Below, in pieces: positions 53,240 to 62,682 of a DNA stretch of 64,000 bases. This stretch comes from Flectonema sp. DT1601 (taxonomy: Eukaryota; Euglenozoa; Diplonemea; Diplonemida; Diplonemidae). The DNA is taken from assembly GCA_964019425.1 (NCBI GenBank), contig OZ025805.1, forward strand, positions 1,113,879 through 1,177,878, read 5' to 3'. The first letter of the stretch is position 1. Each line of letters begins with the position of its first letter. The position numbers and the translations under genes were made by a program. The notes below the pieces were generated by a model. It had not been told where the DNA came from. It saw only the letters and a program-made list of their open reading frames with translations, and did not search any database.

Positions 53240-55380
53240 TTCCGCAAAAATAGTTTGCGAAAGGGGCTTGCGTCCCGCCAAGAATTTGGCGGACGCATTC
53301 TCTGGCTAAGGGTGTTCCCCAGGGATCGATCCTGGGTCCTCTTCTCTATCTTATCTACGTTGATGACCTCTGCAAGATTTTGGAACTGGAGAAAGAAACA
53401 ACGACGTCTGCTCTGTATGCGGATGACACGGCGTGTGTGGTATCTGGACATAACATGGAAGAAGCTCTTTCAAATGCTCAAATAATACTTGATAAAGTAG
53501 ATCAATGGTGTTCTGACAACGACATGGCCCTGTCGGTCTCAAAAACCTGTGCTCTTAAGATGGAAGTCCGTACGAAGGATACGATTCTCAACGACACCCG
53601 TAATCGTGAATTACTGTTTTCCAGATCTGTTAAGGAAAACGTTATCAAAATGGACTATGGTGACATTGAAAAGAGTATCAACTTAAACTTAAACTCTCCC
53701 AGACCCATGCTTCAAAGCGGCGAAACTATTCTTGAAATTGAAGGAATTCCAATCAGGACACAAGAAGAACTTGACAACTTGATGCTGCAATACGTTGTTC
53801 GCGAGGACAGCGCTTTGGTTGTGAAAGCCAAATTCAAAACTGCCTTTCTGTTGCCGATAGTCGACTCAGTGAAATACCTTGGAGTTCACATCGACGACAG
53901 GCTCAACATTCCATAAACAGGTGGCTAAGATTCACGAAGAATTAAAGAGGGTATCACTTCTGCAGTGCCTCCAGCCGTAACGAACTGGACTACAAAGACT
54001 CTTAACATGGTTAAAGAACCTTTATGTAACCGCTAGAATCTCGTATGCGCTTGACTTGAAATTTTGGTTGGCTGATAAGCAGCAGCGTTGGCAGCATCGA
54101 CTTCGAACTGCAGGAAGGTCGCCAGACTGGTTACTGGATGCAGCAAGTGTACGCCAAGAGAGTTACTGTTTGTGGGAGTCTGGCATGTATCCTTTTAAAC
54201 GTCAGATTGAAAAGCAGACAAAAATTGCGTACTACAGGTATAAAGCCATGACTTGGATACCTAATTACAAACAGACTCGCCTCAACACAAAGCTACTGGG
54301 CTGGCCTAATCCCTGGCACTGATAGTCAGCGAGAAAAGCCAGTTGCCTTTGTGCAGCCTGACTCGATGGATATCTCCGACGAACCTTAGGATTAGCAACA
54401 GCTGCGGATTTCCGAAGTCCGCTAACCCTTGCGGTGGACAAAGAAAAGTTCATGTCGTACATTGGAACTTGCCTCCTGTCGACATGGTAATCAACTGCGA
54501 TGGTTCTTACTCTGCTTCCGGCACGGCCGGTGCGGCTCAATATTGCCAAGTCACGTTAGCGGCCTTCGATCTGCTTACGCGTCTAGGCTTTATCAAGCTG
54601 ACTGCAGCTACAGGGCTGAACAACATGCTCTGAAGAACGCGGCTTAGAGACATCTGAGAACAGTGTTTAGCAAAGATCCTTCAATGAAATCTGTGAGGAT
54701 ATTCACGGATTACTCAAAATCCCTTCTGGATGAACTGCTGGGTAGACAGAGGAATACCCGAGTCCCTCAAGATACTAGATATAATACCTGCGCATTGTGT
54801 GAAATGAAAGTGCATTTGCAATTCATCCCCTCGCACATTGGAATCGAGTTTCACGATGAAGTTGACGCGCTTGCAAAGGAAGCAGCGCACAACAAGAACA
54901 TCCGTCCTGTGCTAGTCAAAGGCACTTACTACTTCTCGCGATCATCACATGTTAAGCGCTGCATCAAGAAGGATCTGCTTAACGTGAGTGGTTACACCTG
55001 CTACAAACACCTCATCAGAGGCCGTTCCGTTAAATACCCTCCTGGGATGGAAAGAGCCGACGAGATACGGATAGCGAACTTCCGGGCAGGATGTCACCCG
55101 CTAATTCAGAACTGGCGCAAGACGATCGACTGCCCATTTTGTGGCGAACCGTCCTCACAGGTTCACCTGCTGCAGGGATGTCAATCTCCCAAACTCGATT
55201 CGGCCAGGTTCAAAATCCTGGCTTCTCACACTGACCGGCAAGTGGGATCGCGACCGGGAACTTATTATTGCCAACGAAATTCCTAACCTTGAAGCTCTCT
55301 TCACTTTGGCGTGGCTTCCATCACTCGCGTTGATCATAAGGTGGATGGAACAGACATCTAGCCTTAGACTTTGGAAATAA
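53240..55380 (+). mobile_element. LINE (non-LTR) retrotransposon with RNase H, 5'-truncated and decayed
   Basis: Reverse transcriptase starts at about 53254 with RIWRTHSLAKGVPQGSILGP, then LIYVDDL, the catalytic YADDTA (53416 on) and SVSKTC. It continues after an insert (see findings) with SVKYLGVHIDDRLNIP. In other frames downstream are RNase H pieces: VINCDGSYSASG (first Asp), FTDYSKSLLDE (Asp), and IPSHIGIEFHDEVDALAKEA (His/Asp). A terminal Cys-His motif follows (CPFCGEPSSQVHLLQGC). The order RT - RNase H - zinc motif is that of the I/ingi/R1-like LINE groups. The endonuclease and first RT motifs are missing at the 5' end, as after incomplete reverse transcription. At least four breaks in the frame (near 53915, 54320, 54633 and 55280) show it is dead. 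It is GC-richer than its surroundings. Confidence 0.85.
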
Positions 55381-55722
55381 AGTAGGTGACATGTAGTCGC
55401 CAATATCAATTTGTTATTATTTTTAGTATTTTCATCATTATCAATCATCTCCTGGTTGGGTAACTGCACATCACCTTCGGTGTTGTCGCAGTGTCTCATC
55501 CAACACTCCTGTCTCCTTCTTCTCCTATTCTCCTTTAAAATTTCTCTTGAGGGCAGGCCTTCGGGCTGTTCAAGTGGTCTTTGACCACCGCTCTAGTTAT
55601 ATGCTCGATTCTTTGTTTTTTCCTTATCGATGGTAGGGATGGTAACCGAATTAGTTTCGTGTGTCCAATTTCAAGGACGCGTGACCATTTATTTTTTTCC
55701 GTTGCCGCTCTTCTTACGTACT
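55381..55722. other. LINE tail and host-bacterium transition
   Basis: About 340 bp after the last LINE codons. The first 120 bp are AT-rich; 55500-55620 is GC-richer (gcaggccttcgggctgttca) and may be LINE 3' tail. The change to Bacteroidota-like coding sequence falls between about 55620 and 55723: from 55723 on the reading frame matches a DUF4175 N-terminus. No poly-A tail or target duplication can be recognised. Confidence 0.5.
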
Positions 55723-58700
55723 GACATATTGAAAAAGAAGATAAATGCTTTCAAAAGGAAGTATTATCTCAATATTCTTATCAAAAATGTCATATTCTTT
55801 GTTGCACTTGTACTTACAATTTACCTACTCGTCACGGGATTTGAAGGTTCACTACATCTCAACTCTTCGTCTAGAACTGTACTCTTTTATACAAGTATAG
55901 GATCGTTATTATTTTTATTATTCAAGCTAATTATACGCCCTTATTTGAATGTGATCCGGGCCAATTCCCAAATAAGCGATGAAGAAGCCGCGGAGCTCAT
56001 TGGTAGATTTTTCCCAGATATCAGTGATAAGTTGTTGAATACCATACAGTTAGGTAAAATTTCTGCTTCTGACAACAGTTTAGCGCTCGCCAGTATTGAA
56101 AAACGAACTTTAGAAATTACTCCATTCGAATTTAACTCGAGTATTGACCTAAGTTCAAATAAAAAATATGTCAAATACATTGCCTACCCAGGGCTTATTC
56201 TTCTTTTACTTTTTCTTATCGTTCCACAGTATTTGACTGAAAGTACAAACCGCATCGTCAATTACGACAAAGAATTTACACCAGGTTTACTGTTCGCTAT
56301 TTCACCATTGAATGATGAATTCAAGGCCTTTAAAAATGAAGACTTTGTTCTGGAAGTTGAGGTTACTGGATCAGCCATACCTGAGCAGGTTTACATCAGC
56401 GCAAGGGGTAGAAGGGCAAAAATGAAAACGAATTCAGACCACAGGTTAGAATATGTTTTTACCAAAGTACAGGACAATTTCAATTTTAAAATCGAAGCTG
56501 CTGATTATAAATCGGAAAGCTACAAAGTAATTGTTCTTCAGAGGCCCGATATAAAAACATTTAATATAAACCTAGATTATCCAAACTATACAGGGAAGAA
56601 AAATGAGACACTGGAGAATGTAGGAAACCTTACCGTTCCGGAAGGGACTCAAATCAACTGGAGGATAAAAACCATAGAAACAGAGTCTGTACAGATGGTT
56701 TTTGAGAATGAAAAAACAACAATTGAGCTTGAGTCAACTGGAAATCAGCTATTTGAGTCTAAAAAGAGGGTAAAACAAAGTGATGCGTATAGACTAAGGT
56801 TAGAAAACCAACACAGCCCCAATAAGGACTCCATTTCATACAATATTGATGTAATCAAAGATGAATTTCCTAAGATTTCAGTTGATGCCTTTCAGGATAC
56901 TACACTTTTCGCATTTATTGTTTTCAATGGCCTCATTAGCGATGATTATGGCATTTCTAAACTAGAATTTGTCTATGATCAAGGAGATGAAAGGGTTTCT
57001 CTTCCGATTCCCTTCAATAAGAGTCTTGCCTCTCAGAACTACTTCTATCAATGGAAATTAGACTCGTTAGACATTAAGGAAGGTGAGTCGCTGGAGTATT
57101 TCGTAAGAGTATGGGATAATGATGGTATTAATGGACGTAAGCCTGCGCAGAGCGCTACTTATACGTTCAAACTACCCGAAAAGAAGGAAATCAAAGAAAA
57201 GCTGGATAAACAAGCGGAAGGAGCCAAAAAAGAACTAGATAAATCATTAGATGAAGCTCAGGACTTGAATGAACAAATCAAGGATATTCAAAATGACTTG
57301 AAAAGTAAGGAAAACCTGAATTGGCAGGAAAACAAGAAGATTAATGACCTCATCAAGCAAAAGGAAAAACTAGAAGAAGCACTCGAAAAAATATCCCAAC
57401 AAAATCAGGATCTCGCAAAAAAGCAGGAACGGTTTAACAAGCCAAATGAAAAACTCCAGGAAAAGGTTGATCAGCTTCAAAAATTGATGGACGATATACT
57501 AGACGAAGAAACCAAAAAACTCTATGACGAACTAAAAAAATTGTTGGAGGAGCAGAATGGGTCTGAAGACATCGATGAAATAATGGACCAGATTGAGAAC
57601 AAGGAGGAGAACTTGCAAAAGGAAATCGAACGCGCCATAGAAATGTTTAAGCGTCTACAGTTTGATTATAAAATGGATGAAATCATCAATGACTTAGATG
57701 AACTCAGTCAGGAGCAGCAGAAACTTGCCGAAGAAACCCTTGATAAGGATAATGAAATGGAGTCACTTCAAGAAAAACAGGAAGAGCTAAACGAATCATT
57801 TGAAGACCTTCAAGAACAAATGGATAAGCTGGATGACCTCAATGAGGAAATGAAACAGCCAGAAAGCCTCGAAGACTTTGACCAAGAGGAATCAGAAATC
57901 CAAGAAGAACAGCAGCAAAGCTCTGAAATGCTTGAACAGAAGAAAAGAAAGAAATCTTCACAATCGCAACAAAATGCTTCAGACAAGATGAAGCAAATGA
58001 AAAAGAAGATGGAGGAGATGCAAGCAGGGATGGAGATGACTATGATGCAAGAAAACTTGGATCATCTGAGAGACATTGTGGACAACCTTGTGAAAGTCTC
58101 CTTCGACCAAGAAGATATCATGGCTGAGTTTAAAGGAGTGAATCAAGCGATCCTCGGTATGTCACGCTATCGCAGCAACAACTGAAACTAAAGACGATGC
58201 GAGAATCATTGAGGACAGTTTGTTGTCACTAGCCAATCGAGTATTTCAAATACAAAGCTTTGTTACTCGTGAAGTTGATGCTATGAACGATGAATTCAAG
58301 CCAGCCTACAGGGTCTAAAAGACAGAAGAAAATCAGAGGCTACCAGACATCAACAATACGCTATGACCTCTATCAACAATCTCGCTCTACTACTTGATGA
58401 CGTGCTTCAACAAATGCAGCAACAAATGGCTGATGCTATGGGTAACCGCAAAAAGGGGAAAAAGGACAAAAACAGAAACTTCCTGGGATGTCAGAATTAC
58501 AAAAACAACTCAATAAGAAAATAGAAGACTTAAAGAAAAGTGGTAAATCAGGAAGACCTTTGTCCAAGGAGCTGGCTGAATTGGCAGCTGAGCAAGAAAT
58601 GCTCAGAAACGAGCTTCAAAAATTACAAGACCAACTAGGCGAAAATGAAGGGGGGGGCAGGTAAAAACCTTAAAGAAGCAATAGAGAAAATGGAAAAGAC

Positions 58701-58989
58701 AGAGATGGATTTAGTGAATAAAAGAATCACCCAAGAAACCATCAACAGACAAAAGGACATCCTAACTCGCATGCTTAAAGCAGAAGATGCCTTAAGAGAA
58801 CGTGAACTTGACGATGAGAGAGAAGCTGAGCAGGCCGACAATTATGACAGAAATTTACCGCCTGAATTCGAAGAATACATAAAGGCCAAACAAAAAGAAC
58901 TTGAACTATTAAATACCGTTCCACCAAAGATGAATCCTTACTACAAGGAAGAAGTAAATAAATATTTCCGCAGGTTGAACGAACAATAA
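55723..58989 (+). pseudogene. Bacteroidota DUF4175 family protein, frameshifted
   Basis: A bacterial membrane/coiled-coil protein of about 1,090 residues, found in Bacteroidota, function unknown. The first part (to 58185) is open: three transmembrane helices (IFFVALVLTIYLLVTGFEG; LFYTSIGSLLFLLFKLII; LILLLLFLIVPQYL), an extracytoplasmic beta-rich region, then a very long Glu/Lys/Gln coiled coil. The coding sense continues to 58989 but changes frame at about 58183, 58313, 58470 and 58650; the last is beside a run of eight G. The upstream frame is open into the presumed host side (from 55630), and no ATG lies at the expected N-terminus (TDILKKKINAFKRKYY), so the true 5' end is missing. Frameshifts may be sequencing errors, since the protein between them is well formed. 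Confidence 0.8.
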
Positions 58990-59022
58990 TATATTTGCAA
59001 ACAAATTGATTAACAGAGAATA

Positions 59023-59425
59023 ATGGACGCCATTAAAATTCAGATTCCGTCGCTTTCAGAAAACATAAGAATCATTGAAAGCTTCATAGACAATGCCAAG
59101 GAGCAATACAACTTCACGGATGATATCTATGGCAACATTATGATCGCTGTCACAGAATCAGTTAACAATGCAATTGTTCATGGTAATCAATCTGATAAAT
59201 CTAAGAACGTCCATTTGTCCCTCAGTCTCGAGGACAATCAAGTAAAGTTCACCGTGGAAGATGAAGGGCCTGGTTTTGATTATGACAACCTTCCTGATCC
59301 AACTGCCCCAGAAAATATCGAGAAACCTGGGGGGCCGTGGTATCTTCTTAATGAAGAATCTTTGTGATGAGGTCTCTTTTGCAGACAACGGAAAAAAAGT
59401 AGAACTCAGCTTTTACCTACCCTAA
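59023..59425 (+). pseudogene. HATPase-type ATP-binding protein (anti-sigma factor kinase-like), one frameshift
   Basis: About 133 codons. It starts MDAIKIQIPSLSENIRIIES and has the GHKL ATPase N-box (AVTESVNNAIVHGNQ) and G1 box (VEDEGPGFD). The frame is lost at a run of six G near 59330; dropping one G from the count restores the usual glycine-rich G2 segment and a normal ending just before ybeY, so an extra base in a homopolymer is the likely cause. Such small serine-kinase-like proteins (RsbW/SpoIIAB kin) regulate sigma factors; the Bacteroidota copy beside ybeY is of unknown target. Its stop TAA overlaps the ATG of the next gene by one base, which indicates an operon. Confidence 0.8.
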
Positions 59426-59856
59426 TGGCACAAATCAATTTCTTTTATGAAGATACGGCCTTTGAGCTTTCTCATAAAGAAATCATCAGCTCCTGGATAT
59501 CTCATACGATTATTTCAGAAAACCACGAGCTATCAGAAATCAATTACATATTCTGCTCAGATGAATATCTACATCAAATCAACGTAGATTATCTCCAACA
59601 CGATTATTACACCGACATCATCACCTTCGATAATTCAGAAGAAGAAGGTACCGTTGAGAGCGATATTTTCGTAAGTATAGAACGAGTGCAGGACAACGCG
59701 CAGGATCAAGGCATTCCATTTGAACAAGAATTACGTCGTGTCATCATACATGGCGTGTTGCACCTTGTGGGATACAACGACAAGACAGAAGCAGAGCAAA
59801 CGCTGATGAGAGAAAAAGAGAATGCTTATTTATCTTTGCCGCAATTTCAGAGTTAA
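59425..59856 (+). CDS. ybeY: endoribonuclease YbeY (rRNA maturation), 143 aa
   Basis: YbeY is a zinc-dependent endoribonuclease for 16S rRNA 3'-end maturation and ribosome quality control. The protein starts MAQINFFYEDTAFELSHKEI and holds the substrate-facing segment YYTDIITFDNS (family: D-vLsFp) and the metal motif HGVLHLVGYNDKTE. The third metal ligand position is Asp rather than His, as is common in Bacteroidota. Length is normal (about 140 aa). It is one of the few unbroken bacterial frames in the window. Its start overlaps the stop of the preceding gene. Confidence 0.92.
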   Translation: MAQINFFYEDTAFELSHKEIISSWISHTIISENHELSEINYIFCSDEYLHQINVDYLQHDYYTDIITFDNSEEEGTVESDIFVSIERVQDNAQDQGIPFEQELRRVIIHGVLHLVGYNDKTEAEQTLMREKENAYLSLPQFQS

Positions 59857-59868
59857 GAGAATTTAAAA

Positions 59869-59884
59869 CGTTTCACGTGGAACA
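59869..59884. promoter_or_regulatory. parS-like site 1
   Basis: CGTTTCACGTGGAACA matches the bacterial parS centromere consensus TGTTTCACGTGAAACA at 14 of 16 positions. parS is bound by ParB and guides chromosome segregation; such sites cluster near the replication origin. It lies between ybeY and mnmG. Confidence 0.8.
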
Positions 59885-59905
59885 CATTACTGTGATTCAT
59901 TCAAC

Positions 59906-59921
59906 TGTTTCACGTGGAACA
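59906..59921. promoter_or_regulatory. parS-like site 2
   Basis: TGTTTCACGTGGAACA, a 15 of 16 match to the parS consensus, 37 bp after site 1 and 15 bp before the mnmG start. Two sites this close and this exact are very unlikely by chance. Confidence 0.88.
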
Positions 59922-59935
59922 CAAGAATATATTTC

Positions 59936-61797
59936 ATGTTTCCACAATATGATGTAATAGTAGTTGGCGCCGGACATGCCGGTTGTGAAGCAGCAGCAGC
60001 AGCAGCAAACATGGGTTCTAAAGTCATGCTCATCACCATGAACATGAATACCATTGCACAGATGTCATGCAACCCTGCCATGGGTGGAGTAGCCAAAGGA
60101 CAAATTGTAAGAGAGATAGATGCGCTTGGTGGCTATTCTGGAATCATATCAGACAAGTCAATGATTCAGTTTAGGATGCTCAATAAGTCCAAGGGTCCTG
60201 CTATGTGGAGCCCACGAACGCAGAACGATAGAATGCGTTTTGCGGAAGAATGGCGAATTGCCCTAGAGCAAACTCCCAATGTAGACTTCTGGCAAGAAAT
60301 GGTATCCGGTCTTGTTGTAAAAGACAACCGTGTCATAGGAGTTCGTACCAGTATGGGACTTGAGATTATGGGAAAATCTGTAGTACTCACTAATGGAACA
60401 TTTCTTAATGGGTTAATTCATATCGGAGAAAAACGTTTTGGTGGGGGTAGAACAGGGGAGAAGGCTGCTACTGGTATCACCGAACAACTAGTAGAACTAG
60501 GCTTTGAGTCTGGAAGAATGAAAACAGGTACGCCACCCAGAGTAGATGGAAGATCTCTCAATTGGGACGTAATGGAAGAACAGCCTGGTGATGAAACCGC
60601 CGGTAAGTTTTCTTTTACAGATACTGAACTCTCAAGAATCAACGGCCTTGTCACATCACCTACACCAACTCCGAAGTTCATGATATTCTCAAAACTGGCT
60701 TTGAGAAATCTCCTATGTTCACTGGAAGAATAAAAGGACTAGGACCTAGATACTGTCCATCCATTGAAGACAAAATCAACCGATTTGCAGAAAGGGATAG
60801 ACATCAAATTTTTGTAGAACCAGAAGGATGGAATACTGTAGAAATCTATGTTAACGGATTCTCTACCAGTTTGCCAGAAGATGTTCAATACAAAGCCATT
60901 ACTAAAATCCCTGGTTTGAAAACGTAAAAATGTTCAGACCAGGATATGCGATTGAATACGATTACTTCCCACCTACGCAATTAGCTTCAACGCTCGAAAC
61001 CAAGCTGATAGACAATCTATATTTCGCCGGCCAGATCAATGGTACTACAGGGTATGAAGAAGCTGCAAGTCAAGTCTAATGGCAGGTATAAATGCACATA
61101 ATAAAGTTCATGACAAAGAGCCCTTCGTACTAGGAAGATCCGAAGCCTATATAGGAGTACTTATAGATGATCTCATCAACAAAGGAACTGACGAACCCTA
61201 TCGTATGTTCACTTTCCCGTGCAGAATTTAGAATACTTCTTCGTCAAGATAATGCCGATATTCGATTAACAGGAATTGGTCACCAGCTAGGTCTAGCCTC
61301 ACAGGATCGACTTAACAATGTCAATCAAAAAATAGCAGACACAGATGAACTCATCAATCAGCTTGGCAAGATCAAAATAAAACCAGATGAGATCAATGGT
61401 AAACTCACTGAAATCAATTCAGCAACTATCAAAGAGAAAACTCCTCTTATCAATTTTTTACGAAGACCAGAGTTAGATATTCACGATGTTATCGCCTTTC
61501 ATTCAGACGCTCAGGAACTAACCAAAAACACACAGTTAGATATTCTCGAGCAGGCCTCAATACTCGTAAAGTATGAAACCTACATTGAGAAAGAAAAAAG
61601 TCTGGCTGATCAAATGGGCAATCTCGATAACAAAAAAATCCCTCATGGATTCGACTACAGAAATATTCCTGCACTCTCCGCAGAAGCAAAAGAAAAACTT
61701 TCTAATATTAAACCCACAAATCTCGGACAAGCTTCACGAATCAGTGGAGTCAATCCAGCAGATATATCTGTAATTGATGGTCTATATGGCTCGATAA
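59936..61797 (+). pseudogene. mnmG: tRNA uridine-5-carboxymethylaminomethyl synthase subunit MnmG (GidA), frameshifted
   Basis: MnmG is an FAD enzyme that, with MnmE, modifies U34 of certain tRNAs. The FAD-binding GxGxxG is VVGAGHAGCEAAAAAANMG near the N-terminus. Family segments follow: [98 protein letters not shown] and the C-terminal GQASRISGVNPADIS. They lie in several frames, with shifts near 60690, 60920, 61075, 61200 and 61775; the last removes the usual '..VYMAR' ending, whose codons are visible up to a TAA at 61795-61797. Total length of about 620 codons fits. The bacterium surely had a working copy, so these shifts point to read errors or to decay after transfer. Confidence 0.88.
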
Positions 61798-61800
61798 TTT

Positions 61801-62663
61801 ATGTACGAAAAAGTAGAATCCTGTCCTTCTTGTAATTCCAAAGAATTCACCAATCACATGATTTGTGACGATCACTCTGTCTCCCAAGAAAGTTTCGCAA
61901 TAATGAAATGTTCTAACTGTGGGCTTTTGCTTACATCTCCTCGTCCAGGGAAGGATGACATTGGATCATATTATCAATCTGAAGATTTATATTTCACATA
62001 CAAATCAGGCCAATAATCTTATTAACCGGATTTACAAATTGGCCAGAAACTATACGCTGAGAAAAAAGTTCAAACTGATCAAAAGGCTAGCTTCTAAAAA
62101 ATCTATTCTGGATTATGGTTGTGGTACGGGTCACTTGCTCAACTATATACAGCAGGACAACTCCTGGAAAACCATTGGTATCGAACCAGATGAAATGGCC
62201 AGAACTATAGCGATCAGTGATCATGATCTTAATGTTGTAGGTTCTATTGATGATCTTCCAGATAAGAAATTTGGTATCATTACGCTGTGGCATGTACTCG
62301 AACACGTACATGATCTCAATGAAACTATTCAATCACTAAAAAAACATTTGTCGAAAAAAGGAAGGCTTGTCATTGCAGTACCCAATCACGAATCACTCGA
62401 TCAGCAAAATATACCAACAGCACTGGGCTGCCTATGACGTTCCAAGACATCTTTATCACTTCAACCAATTGACTATCAAAGAGTTGATGAAATATAATAA
62501 GTTTACCTTGGAGGAAACCTTACCCATGAAACTCGACTCATATTATGTCAGTATGCTCAGTGAGAAACATAAAACTGGTAAAATCAACTATCTCAAATCA
62601 TTTATAAATGGTTGGAAATCAAATACTTGGGCAAGAAAAAATGACAAAACTATTCAAGTTTGA
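61801..62663 (+). pseudogene. class I SAM-dependent methyltransferase, frameshifted
   Basis: The ATG at 61801 begins 3 bp after the mnmG stop. The N-terminus is a zinc-ribbon-like module (SCPSCNSKEF, then MKCSNCGLLLTSPRPG), followed by a methyltransferase domain with motif I ILDYGCGTGHLL, an acidic Asp/Glu at the end of strand 2 (GIEPDEMA), and LWHVLEHVHDLNETIQSLKK (Methyltransf_23 type), then RLVIAVPNHES. The C-terminal part (WAAYDVPRHLYHFNQLTIKE) is typical of this family in Bacteroidota. Frames change near 62005 and 62405, and perhaps again near 62650, since another frame runs to a stop that overlaps the next ATG. Substrate unknown; the zinc ribbon is shared with sugar or O-antigen methyltransferases. 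Confidence 0.8.
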
Positions 62664-62682
62664 TATATATATTTAAACAAGC

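Noticed and set aside
55630-55760. Genuine fusion gene across the host-bacterium join
   Set aside because: The frame happens to stay open for about 30 codons before the DUF4175 homology, but there is no AG-ATG context, no conserved sequence and no normal bacterial start. Chance is the simpler view.
59985-60006. (gca)n repeat at the mnmG start as a tract expansion
   Set aside because: It encodes the Ala run right after the FAD-binding glycine motif, where alanines are normal for the family.
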